Position numbers and translations under genes: made by a program. Source: Alteromonas sp. MMG017 (lineage in GTDB: Bacteria > Pseudomonadota > Gammaproteobacteria > Enterobacterales > Alteromonadaceae). From it: 64,000 nucleotides of DNA. Shown piece by piece: positions 37,128-45,219 of this stretch. The stretch covers positions 1-64,000 of the forward strand of contig NZ_JAGJDY010000005.1 of the NCBI RefSeq assembly GCF_018100795.1, written 5' to 3'. Position 1 is the first letter of the stretch, and every line of letters starts with the position of its first letter. The notes under the pieces were generated by a model. The model saw only the letters and a list, made by a program, of their open reading frames with translations, searched no databases and was not told the DNA's origin.

Positions 37128-37868
37128 AGAGCACGTATGCTTAACTAAAAAGCTCAGCGGAAAAAAAGCCTGTGGAATGGTTAAGCCATAGAGAGTATGG
37201 GTATTTACCGTTAACTAAAATAGACAGCTTTCAAGCGTAAAGTGAATTGCGCACATGCTCATTTACTCCCACCTAATCAAACCAATCAATACATAGCCGG
37301 CATGCCCGGCTTCATTTTGCACGCCTTTCAAAGCGATAACCACTCAGCGCCACGCTTTTTGTGTGAAGAAGAACACCCCGCAGATGATTACGCAATATTG
37401 GCAGTACCTACCATTGTGTCCTCAACGCGTTTTTGCAACGAAAGGCCTATTTTTGAACTAAAGTAATAGCGAAGGCTTGCGGAGGTATTTGAAGAAAATA
37501 TATGGCGAGCTTGATGACAAAGGATAAGTTGATATGTATTTCACTATGTTTATATATTGTAAATTAAACCTTTGTCTAGAACGATTAAGTTAATTAGGAG
37601 TGAATTTTGAAAGTAAATTGAACTTTTTTTCTTGTTGTTGTTTTTAGTTAGGTTGTTGATTTAATTTTATTTTAAATAATTCTGCTTGTTTCGGTTAAAA
37701 TATTTCTAGCTATTTTTTTAAACAAATAATTTACATGTCAGCATTCTTCGAGTAATCTTTAACTTAATCGATTAAGTTGACGTTTGTTAATTTATGACTT
37801 TAGTTCTCTTTCGCTTCTTCTCACACAACTAAGCGTAAGAGAGTTTCGCTTAGCTTTGGAGAATACCC
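37128..37868. other. Long AT-rich control region upstream of the sugar-uptake operon
   Basis: About 740 bases without a credible gene. A short GTG-started frame at 37242-37466 lacks a ribosome site. The right half is very AT-rich. It contains the perfect 18-bp LacI-like palindrome at 37761-37778 and a lone matching half-site CGATTAAGTT near 37583. TTGGAGAA before 37869 is the receptor's ribosome site. Confidence 0.65.
37761..37778. promoter_or_regulatory. LacI-family-type operator palindrome
   Basis: AACTTAATCGATTAAGTT is a perfect 18-bp palindrome with a central CG, the hallmark of LacI-family operators. It ends in TTGACG, which could be a -35 box, placing the operator over the promoter of the receptor-permease-phosphorylase operon. 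No lacI-type gene lies in this window. Confidence 0.75.
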
Positions 37869-40388
37869 ATGCACACACCATTTAATAAAAGCGCATTGGG
37901 CATAGCAGTGTTATTAGGCCTAAGTGGCGCTGCTTTAGCTCAAGAGAATCTACCTCAAGAAGCACAAGAAAAGAAAGCAAAAGAGACGTATGAACAAATC
38001 GTAGTGACTGCCAGCCCCGCAGGTGTTTCTGCGCAAGAGGCGAGTGTTTCTGTCAGTTCATTCAATGAAGAAGAAGTGATGAAACTAGCTCCTCGCTCAA
38101 CAGCTGAGGTTTTCCGTGCACTGCCAGGTATTCGCGCTGAATCTTCAGGCGGTGGCGGTAACGCAAACATTACTATTCGTGGTATTCCTTTAGCTACAGG
38201 TGGTTCTAAATTCATGCAAATTCATGAAGACGGCCTTCCAGTTTTAGAGTACGGCGATATCAACTTTGGTAACGCAGATAACTTCCTGCGCTACGATTGG
38301 TCTGTAGAGCGAGTAGAATCTGTACGTGGTGGTTCTGCATCAACATTTGCCAGTAACTCACCGGGTGGGGTCATCAACATGATCAGTGCTACCGGTGAAC
38401 AAGGTGGTGGTGCAATTGGCACATCGTTTGGTCTTGATTACGAAGAGTTTCGTCTAGACTTCGCTTACGGCGGTGAAGTAAACGACGACCTATACTTCCA
38501 TATTGGTGGTTTCGCGCGTGGCGGCGAAGGCGTTCGCGACACTGGCTATAACGGCGACCAAGGTGGCCAAGTAAAAATCAACTTCACTCAGTTGCTAGAT
38601 AATGGTCATCTACGTTTTTACTTCAAGCATTTAAACGACAGAGTGACTACTTACTTACCTGCACCTGTAATGGTAAAAGGTAATGGTAGCTATGGCGCGG
38701 TTGATAACTTTGATGCAAGCAGCCAAACACTACATTCTGCTTACACTACCAATGTGTCGACGTTCGATTCTTTCGGTAACCCGGTTAATCGTGATCTAAC
38801 AGACGGTATTGAATCTGAAGTGACCTCATTCGGCTTTGAAGCTGACTTGGAAGTGGCAGAAGATCTTTACCTGCTTAACAAATTCAGAACGTCTGATGTA
38901 GGCGGTGGGTTCGTTTCTCCTTTCACTGATACTTTCGGGGCTTATGGACCGCAGTCTGCTAGCAGCATGGCGACAGCGATATGTGCCTCAGCCTTAGATG
39001 GCGACGGTAACGCTTTCAATTGTGATTCAACTAGCGTAACCCTTGCGAACGGTCCAAATGCCGGTGACGAGTACAACGGTTTAGCGTTCCTGAACTTATT
39101 GTTTGATACAACTTACAATGATTTAGGCAACATGATCAACGATTTAAGTCTTCGTAAAGAGTATGACAATGGCGTAACGCTTACCGCGGGTTACTACTAC
39201 TCTAAGCAAGACATCGCGATTAGCTGGAACAGCTGGAATACCTACATTCAAACAGTAGATGGTACTAACTCTCAGTATCTTCATATTGAAGATGCCGACG
39301 GTACTGCACTTGTTGACCAAGGACTTTGGGCACCAAGCTTCCTTTCATGGGAATGGGATTTAAACTACACCACTACAGCACCTTACATTAACGTAGGCTT
39401 TGAGGTGGGTGACAACTGGTTGTTTGACGTGAGTGCTCGTCGTGACACCGTACAAGCAAACGGTGAGCTTATAAACTCATGCTGTGGCGGTAACACTGAC
39501 GTAGACATTAACGGCGACGGCATTATTTCAGGCAATACCGAAGATGCATCTGCATCAAATGGTTTCGGCTTTGGTGGTGGTGCTATTCGCCTAAATCGTG
39601 CTAATGCAACAAGCCAAATAGTTGATTACGAAGCAAGTAATACATCATTCTCGTTAGGTGGTTCATACCTGTACAGCGACTCTGTGACTTTCTTTGGTCG
39701 CTATAGTGAAGGTGGCCGAGCGCTAGCGGATAGACTACTTCAAATTGCCGGTACCCTTAATGCCGATGGTAGCTTAACGAGTACGACAAGTGGTTTCGAT
39801 GAAACAGAGCAGTTAGAGTTTGGTATCAAGTACGGTACACGAGACTTTAAATTTAACGCGACATTGTTCAATACGGTAACCCAAGATACTCAAGCTGAAG
39901 TGACAAGCGGTTTAACCTTTATTCGTGAATACGAAGCAACAGGTTTAGAACTTGAGAGTAAGTACGATTTCGGTAACGGTTTCACAATGTCAGGAAACGC
40001 AACCTGGACAGATGCAGAAATTAGTGAAGACAAGTTCAACCCTGCATTAGTAGGCAAGACACCTCGTCGCCAAGCCGATTTCATTTATACGGTTATTCCA
40101 CAGTACGACTTTGAAAACTTCAGTATTGGTGCGTCGTTACAAGGTTCAACAGAGTACTATGTTCAAGACTCTAACGAGCTTAAGCAAGATGCTTACGTAG
40201 TGGCTAACTTATTTGCCACTTGGTATGTATCTGACCAGTTCTCGGTATCGTTGAATGTAAATAACGCTACTGATGAATTTGTTATTACTGAGTCTGAAGA
40301 GAGTGCTGCTTCAGCTGGCGATATCATTCGAGCTCGCCCAATTAGTGGAAGAACGTCTTCAATTCAATTGAAGTACGCATTCTATTAA
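37869..40388 (+). CDS. TonB-dependent receptor of the sucrose/glucoside locus
   Basis: An 839-residue outer-membrane receptor with a signal peptide cleaved at about ALAQ (residue 25). A TonB box (YEQIVVTAS) and a plug domain with NITIRGIPLATGG and VESVRGGSAS are followed by a 22-strand-type barrel ending in a C-terminal Tyr-Ala-Phe-Tyr. It heads an operon with an MFS permease and a GH13 phosphorylase under a LacI-type operator, so its ligand is inferred to be sucrose or a similar alpha-glucoside. A hairpin separates it from the permease gene. Confidence 0.93.
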   Translation: MHTPFNKSALGIAVLLGLSGAALAQENLPQEAQEKKAKETYEQIVVTASPAGVSAQEASVSVSSFNEEEVMKLAPRSTAEVFRALPGIRAESSGGGGNANITIRGIPLATGGSKFMQIHEDGLPVLEYGDINFGNADNFLRYDWSVERVESVRGGSASTFASNSPGGVINMISATGEQGGGAIGTSFGLDYEEFRLDFAYGGEVNDDLYFHIGGFARGGEGVRDTGYNGDQGGQVKINFTQLLDNGHLRFYFKHLNDRVTTYLPAPVMVKGNGSYGAVDNFDASSQTLHSAYTTNVSTFDSFGNPVNRDLTDGIESEVTSFGFEADLEVAEDLYLLNKFRTSDVGGGFVSPFTDTFGAYGPQSASSMATAICASALDGDGNAFNCDSTSVTLANGPNAGDEYNGLAFLNLLFDTTYNDLGNMINDLSLRKEYDNGVTLTAGYYYSKQDIAISWNSWNTYIQTVDGTNSQYLHIEDADGTALVDQGLWAPSFLSWEWDLNYTTTAPYINVGFEVGDNWLFDVSARRDTVQANGELINSCCGGNTDVDINGDGIISGNTEDASASNGFGFGGGAIRLNRANATSQIVDYEASNTSFSLGGSYLYSDSVTFFGRYSEGGRALADRLLQIAGTLNADGSLTSTTSGFDETEQLEFGIKYGTRDFKFNATLFNTVTQDTQAEVTSGLTFIREYEATGLELESKYDFGNGFTMSGNATWTDAEISEDKFNPALVGKTPRRQADFIYTVIPQYDFENFSIGASLQGSTEYYVQDSNELKQDAYVVANLFATWYVSDQFSVSLNVNNATDEFVITESEESAASAGDIIRARPISGRTSSIQLKYAFY

Positions 40389-40410
40389 TGGTCGTTATAA
40401 CTATTCACTG

Positions 40411-40432
40411 CGGCGCTTTTTAATAAGCGCCG
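40411..40432. terminator. Intra-operon hairpin after the TonB receptor
   Basis: CGGCGCTT pairs with AAGCGCCG over a TTTAAT loop, and outer CACT/AGTG bases extend the stem. No T tract follows, so it looks more like a processing or partial-termination site that would favour receptor expression over the downstream genes. Confidence 0.6.
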
Positions 40433-40527
40433 TAAGTGATAGTTCTGGTATTTCGGCGTAAGCGCTAGATAAGATTTTTAAGCGCAGCAACGCGTTTATC
40501 TTTCTTAAGTTTCTAAGGTAAATCTCC

Positions 40528-41814
40528 ATGTCTACTAACCAAACGAGCGAACACAACTACGGGTTAATTCGCTGGTTAACCTATTTGATGTTTATGATGT
40601 TCGCGATGACATCCGACTCAGTAGGCGAAATCATCAAAGAAGTAAAAATTGAGTTTGCAGTTACCAATACTCAGGCGAGTTTAATGCATTCTTTGTTCAT
40701 GATCGGTATCGCATTTTCTGGGCTGTTTCTTGGTTTCTTAGCCGATAAGTTTGGTCGCAAAAAAACGCTAATCTTAGGTTTAGCCTTATTCGCGATTTCT
40801 TGCTACTTGTTTATGGTAGGCAGTACCTTTTCGTTTATTTTAAGTTTAGTCACGTTATCAGGCTTGGCGGTAGGGGTATTTAAAACCGCTGCACTTGCGT
40901 TGATTGGTGATATTTCTCGCTCGACCAAAGAACATACGGGCACCATGAACGGCGCTGAAGCTTTCTTCGGTGTTGGTGCTATTATTGGGCCAATTTTAGT
41001 TGCTTGGCTTATTGTTCAGGGTGTGCATTGGACGTGGTTATACGTTATAGCCGGTGGATTATGTACCGTACTAATCTGCATGGCGCTGATGGTGGAATAC
41101 CCTGAAAGCAAGGCGGTAAAAGAAAAGCCTACCAGTCTTGTCGATAGCCTAAAGCTCCTTAAAGACCCTTACGCGCTAGGGTTCTCTATTGGTGCGTTTC
41201 TGTACGTTGCGGCCGAGAGCGCAATTTATGTGTGGATGCCAAGTTACTTAATATGTGATGCCAATGCTGCATCAGATATTTACAGCTGCTACGCCAATGA
41301 ATCTACCCAAACACTCGCTATTTACGCGGTTTCCGTTTTCTTCGCTTTGCGTGCAGTAGGTCGGTTTGTGGGTATTTGGATGATGCAGCATTACGAGTGG
41401 ACCAAAGTACTCCTGTTATTTAGTTTCATGATAATGCTGTGCTTCGTGGTTGGCTTATTATCAGGCCCATCGCTGGCGGTTTTCCTTTTCCCTTTAAGCG
41501 GCATATTTATGTCGGTCATTTATCCTACTTTCAACTCTAAAGGCATTAGCTGCTTCGAGAAGCGACAGCACGGTTCAGTAGCGGGGGTTATTTTGTTTTT
41601 TACCGCTGCGGGCGCGGCCGCGGGGCCTTTTATCATGGGAGTGGTAAGTGATGCCTATGGTGGTGATGCCAAGTACGGATTTGTCGTTGCTACAGGCTTC
41701 TCTATCTTGTTGTTCCTAGGCTTACTTTACAACGCTATTGCACAGCCAACACGTGAGCGACTCGCCATGATTGAGAAACGTGAATATGGCGTTGACTCAA
41801 CCACAGCTAGCTAA
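40528..41814 (+). CDS. MFS permease of the sucrose/glucoside locus
   Basis: A 428-residue major facilitator with twelve predicted helices. The loop 2-3 signature GFLADKFGRKKTLILG is intact. Its place between a TonB receptor and a sucrose-phosphorylase-type enzyme suggests inner-membrane import of the same sugar. Two Cys-containing segments around the central extracytoplasmic loop (LICDANAASDIYSCY) may form a disulphide. Confidence 0.9.
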   Translation: MSTNQTSEHNYGLIRWLTYLMFMMFAMTSDSVGEIIKEVKIEFAVTNTQASLMHSLFMIGIAFSGLFLGFLADKFGRKKTLILGLALFAISCYLFMVGSTFSFILSLVTLSGLAVGVFKTAALALIGDISRSTKEHTGTMNGAEAFFGVGAIIGPILVAWLIVQGVHWTWLYVIAGGLCTVLICMALMVEYPESKAVKEKPTSLVDSLKLLKDPYALGFSIGAFLYVAAESAIYVWMPSYLICDANAASDIYSCYANESTQTLAIYAVSVFFALRAVGRFVGIWMMQHYEWTKVLLLFSFMIMLCFVVGLLSGPSLAVFLFPLSGIFMSVIYPTFNSKGISCFEKRQHGSVAGVILFFTAAGAAAGPFIMGVVSDAYGGDAKYGFVVATGFSILLFLGLLYNAIAQPTRERLAMIEKREYGVDSTTAS

Positions 41815-41959
41815 AACAAATACGCTTAGTTAGAACAGTATTACGTTTCACTATTTACATAAATCAATGCAGTGTTTCTTATTGCCATAGAGGCACTGCA
41901 AATTTTCGGTGCATTTTTGCTTTTTCAATACGCAGCACCCCGATATTTGGAGAATTTTC

Positions 41960-43441
41960 ATGCCTTTACGCAATGGCGTTCAACTTATTACCTACGCAGA
42001 CCGCTTAGGTGAAGGAAATATGTCTGGCCTCAACACGCTTCTAAGCACCAAGTTGAAAGGGCTGTTTACCGGCGTTCATATTTTACCTTTCTATTACCCT
42101 TTCGATGGCGAAGATGCTGGATTTGACCCTATCGATCATACTACCGTTGATTCACGTTTGGGCAGCTGGGCCGATGTGAAACAGGTTGGTGAGTCGATGA
42201 ATATTATGGCAGACCTTATTGTTAATCATATGTCTGCGCAAAGTGAGCCATTCTTAGATGTGATTAAGCACGGTCGTGAATCACAATACTGGCCGCTATT
42301 TTTAACGAAACAGTCGGTGTTCAGCGAAGACGATGCGGCTAATGTTGCAAACATCGGGAAAGTATTTAGGCCTCGCCCTACGCCTTTTTTCTCTGAATAT
42401 GAGTTAGATAACAAAGAGGTTGTGCCTTTTTGGACAACGTTCACCGCGAATCAAATTGATATTGATGTTGAGTCTGACTTGGGTAAAGCGTATCTAGAGT
42501 CGATCCTAGAGGCTTTTACACAAAGCAATGTTGACCTAATTCGTTTAGATGCAGCAGGTTATGCCATTAAACGCGCGGGCACTAACTGTTTCATGTTAGA
42601 AGAAACTTTTGAGTTTATCGAAGCATTGAGCAAGCGTGCGCACGAGATGGGCATTCAAAGCTTGGTTGAAATTCACAGTCATTTTGAAACCCAAATTGCT
42701 ATTGCATCTCGTTGTGACAGCGTTTACGACTTTGCGCTTCCGCCATTGGTATTGCATACCCTATTTAGCAAAGACGCGTCTGCCTTAGCGCATTGGTTGT
42801 CTATTTCGCCACGTAACTGCTTCACGGTGCTAGATACCCACGATGGAATAGGTATTGTTGATGTAGGATCAAGTGGCGATAAGCCTGGGCTTTTAACTAA
42901 TTCGCAAATAGACAACTTGGTAGAAACGATTCATGTTAACTCTGATGGTGAATCAAGAAAGGCCACAGGTGAAGCCGCTAGCAACGTAGATTTGTACCAA
43001 ATCAACTGTACTTATTATGATGCGTTAGGAAAAGACGACTATAAATACTTGCTCGCCCGTGCAATACAGTTCTTCAGCCCAGGTGTACCACAAGTGTATT
43101 ATGCTGGGTTGTTAGGGGCGACTAACGACATGGAATTGTTAGCGAAAACGAATGTGGGACGAGATATTAATCGTCCTTACTTAAGTGAAAGCGATATTGA
43201 TGACGCGCTCACAAAGCCAGTGGTAAAAGGCCTCGTTGAATTAATTCATATTCGAAACAACACAAATGCGTTTAACGGCGATTTCTCTGTTACTGAAGAC
43301 ACAGGTACTTTGTTGCTGGTTTGGACATTAGATGAAGATCGTGCCGAGTTATGGGTGGAGATGAGCACACTTGATGCAACTATTACATTGCTAGAAGGCG
43401 GGGTAAAATCTACTCTTTCGCTGGCGAAACTTACGGCATAG
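41960..43441 (+). CDS. Sucrose phosphorylase-type GH13 enzyme
   Basis: A 493-residue GH13 subfamily 18 protein. It opens with NGVQLITYADRLGEGN, as sucrose phosphorylases do. Catalytic residues fit: nucleophile Asp197 (IRLDAAG), acid/base Glu237 (VEIHSH) and transition-state Asp295 (DTHDG). The substrate loop SNVDLYQIN keeps the DLYQ tetrad of characterised sucrose phosphorylases. The reaction would be phosphorolysis of sucrose to glucose-1-phosphate and fructose; glucosylglycerol or glucosylglycerate phosphorolysis by relatives is an alternative in marine bacteria. The ATG at 41960 has TTTGGAGAA upstream, so a longer upstream start is rejected. It is cytosolic, last gene of the operon. Confidence 0.93.
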   Translation: MPLRNGVQLITYADRLGEGNMSGLNTLLSTKLKGLFTGVHILPFYYPFDGEDAGFDPIDHTTVDSRLGSWADVKQVGESMNIMADLIVNHMSAQSEPFLDVIKHGRESQYWPLFLTKQSVFSEDDAANVANIGKVFRPRPTPFFSEYELDNKEVVPFWTTFTANQIDIDVESDLGKAYLESILEAFTQSNVDLIRLDAAGYAIKRAGTNCFMLEETFEFIEALSKRAHEMGIQSLVEIHSHFETQIAIASRCDSVYDFALPPLVLHTLFSKDASALAHWLSISPRNCFTVLDTHDGIGIVDVGSSGDKPGLLTNSQIDNLVETIHVNSDGESRKATGEAASNVDLYQINCTYYDALGKDDYKYLLARAIQFFSPGVPQVYYAGLLGATNDMELLAKTNVGRDINRPYLSESDIDDALTKPVVKGLVELIHIRNNTNAFNGDFSVTEDTGTLLLVWTLDEDRAELWVEMSTLDATITLLEGGVKSTLSLAKLTA

Positions 43442-43496
43442 TCGTGTTCTAGCCGGAACAAAAAAAGAAATAAATAAAGATTAAAACAAAAAAATT

Positions 43497-43534
43497 CGGA
43501 CGTGACTTCCATCACTCTATCGAAGTCACTTCCG
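43497..43534 (+). terminator. Hairpin after the phosphorylase gene
   Basis: CGGA-C-GTGACTTC pairs with GAAGTCAC-T-TCCG around a 12-base loop, with one mismatch. It lies 55 bases past the stop codon. The T tract is poor, so it may be a weak terminator. Confidence 0.6.
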
Positions 43535-43656
43535 ATTATTCAATATTAAATTCAAATCGTTACCCTTCTAAATAACCGCAAAGCATAGTCTCTTTAAATG
43601 TACGCTTACCATTCTCTTCGAATTGCCCGTAAAGTTGAAACTGAATTGGTTGTATT

Positions 43657-43685
43657 TTGTACAAATAATGTTAAGTTAATATAAT
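43657..43685 (+). promoter_or_regulatory. Candidate promoter of the muramidase cassette
   Basis: A perfect -10 box TATAAT (43680-43685) follows a partial -35 box TTGTAC with a 17-base spacer, in AT-rich sequence. Transcription would start about 16 bases before the muramidase ATG. This marks the cassette as independent from the upstream sugar operon. Confidence 0.55.
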
Positions 43686-43707
43686 AGTTTAAATAATAAC
43701 CATCGAA

Positions 43708-44559
43708 ATGAAGTATGTTTCAAGGTTGCATGGACACAACCCAATGCACTTCACCACTTCAGAACGACTAAAACGAATTCAACAACACTTGGGTGTATCA
43801 CCTGATGGTGTACTTGGTGGCGAAACGCTTTGTGCACTTGAAAAGCGGTTACTTCCCATTTCAGAACGCCTAACCCAAGTTACTTCAACAACCACGCCTG
43901 TCACATCAAATGAAATTAGCCTTACGCTCTCACAAAAGGGGATAGATCTTATCGTGCAACATGAGATTAGTTCGAAGCAATACTATGAGAAAAGGCTTAC
44001 CCATCCTACGTGGCCTAAAGGTGATTCGGGGATCACTATTGGTATTGGCTACGATTTAGGTTATGCCAGTAAGAGCCAATTTCAATCAGACTGGCAGTCG
44101 CTTCTTAGTACCTTTGATATGAAGAAGCTTACGCGGGTATGCGGCCTGAAAGGGCAAACCGCTAAAATTCATGTTTCATCTTTACGTTCTGTCACTGTGC
44201 CTTTCGATGCCGCAAAGCATGTATTTGTGCACTCATCGCTACCTAAATATGCACAAAAAACAAAATCTACTTTCCCTGGAGTCGAGTACTTGAATGCTGA
44301 TGCTCAAGCTGCCTTGGTTTCATTAGTTTATAACCGTGGGGGGAGCCTGAAAGGTGACTCACGACGAGAAATGGCTGCCATAAAACCTTTGGTAGCGAGT
44401 AAAGATTATATTGGAATAGCGCAGCAAATTACGAAGATGAAACGATTGTGGCGGGGCAGAGGGCTTGATGGCTTGTTACACCGACGAGATGATGAAGCTA
44501 ATTTAGTTAGGAATTCAGATAGAAGGTATTTAGTTGACGACCTGGTGAGGGTTGCGTAA
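43708..44559 (+). CDS. Pesticin/T4-lysozyme-like muramidase with N-terminal PG-binding-like region
   Basis: A 283-residue protein. Residues about 16-48 (RIQQHLGVSPDGVLGGETL) look like a short peptidoglycan-binding domain. From residue 75 the sequence matches the pesticin-type lysozyme fold: Glu86 (VQHE), then WPKGDSGITIGIGYDLG with Thr110 and Asp116, the E-T-D order and spacing known for pesticin, and AALVSLVYNRGG further on. It should cleave the glycan between MurNAc and GlcNAc. No signal peptide is visible, so delivery or lysis is needed to reach the wall. No Shine-Dalgarno precedes the ATG. The stop overlaps the next gene as TAATG. Confidence 0.78.
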   Translation: MKYVSRLHGHNPMHFTTSERLKRIQQHLGVSPDGVLGGETLCALEKRLLPISERLTQVTSTTTPVTSNEISLTLSQKGIDLIVQHEISSKQYYEKRLTHPTWPKGDSGITIGIGYDLGYASKSQFQSDWQSLLSTFDMKKLTRVCGLKGQTAKIHVSSLRSVTVPFDAAKHVFVHSSLPKYAQKTKSTFPGVEYLNADAQAALVSLVYNRGGSLKGDSRREMAAIKPLVASKDYIGIAQQITKMKRLWRGRGLDGLLHRRDDEANLVRNSDRRYLVDDLVRVA

Positions 44560-44849
44560 TGAAAACCCTTCAGCACGATTTACATTTACGGTACGAAGCC
44601 TACACCCGAGCACATCAACGTTTCGCAGAAAGGGGAGAGTTTCGAGTTGAAATTTACCAAGGCAGATTGGAAATCGACAATCAGCACGACTTGAAGCATT
44701 TGGCTACTTATCCATTTTCACCAGAAACGGTAGAAGAAAGCGCCGTGATACCTGCATCTATACCCGCAGTTCAGGGCACCGCCTTGCCCTTATTTAAAGC
44801 GCTATTCAATACAAACTTTGTTAAGGCAATAAAGCTGCTTTTTTATTAA
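44559..44849 (+). CDS. Unknown 96-residue protein of the muramidase cassette
   Basis: The start codon overlaps the muramidase stop (TAATG), with GAGGG in the preceding codons as ribosome site, so translation is coupled. The N-terminal half is charged and rich in His, Arg and Glu; the C-terminal third is hydrophobic (ALPLFKALF and AIKLLFY) and could be a short amphipathic or membrane-associated helix. No family is recognised. Its position suggests a partner of the muramidase, for example an adaptor or inhibitor, but there is no export signal. Confidence 0.7.
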   Translation: MKTLQHDLHLRYEAYTRAHQRFAERGEFRVEIYQGRLEIDNQHDLKHLATYPFSPETVEESAVIPASIPAVQGTALPLFKALFNTNFVKAIKLLFY

Positions 44850-44866
44850 CTTATAGAAGGAATTTT

Positions 44867-45217
44867 ATGATGGGAAAGTTCAAAGACGCAATGCAAACCA
44901 TGGCAGACGGTATTGGTGATTTGTCTAAACTTGATGTAGTGACATTTCAAGGCTCAGTAACACTAAACGCGGCGGATACCGCGCCGTTAAAGTTTGATGA
45001 CGTCATGTCGTCTGCAATGGGAAACGCCACGGTGGCAGTTAAGGTACTCGCTAGTACTCAAACGAGTATTGATGGCGACATTGTTGCTTTTTACGATAAG
45101 GATATCACCGAAGAACAGCGACTTGCTCATGCCGATTTGGTGCTAGCGGGGGCTGAATCTCGAGCAGCATCTATCGAATTCGTGAGATCTATCGTAGGGG
45201 AAATTGCGGATTTGTAG
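44867..45217 (+). CDS. Unknown 116-residue protein of the muramidase cassette
   Basis: A 116-residue soluble acidic protein, preceded by GAAGGA. Two adjacent ATG codons (44867 and 44870) are both plausible starts. The N-terminal 25 residues are amphipathic (KFKDAMQTMADGIGDLSKL) and a strand-like VTFQGSVTLNA follows. No known family. It lies 17 bases after the 96-residue gene and 2 bases before the next start, so it is within the same operon. Confidence 0.72.
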   Translation: MMGKFKDAMQTMADGIGDLSKLDVVTFQGSVTLNAADTAPLKFDDVMSSAMGNATVAVKVLASTQTSIDGDIVAFYDKDITEEQRLAHADLVLAGAESRAASIEFVRSIVGEIADL

Positions 45218-45219
45218 TG

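Noticed and set aside
37242..37466. 74-codon GTG-started frame upstream of the sugar operon
   Set aside because: No ribosome site, no recognisable domain, and it lies in a control region; likely chance.
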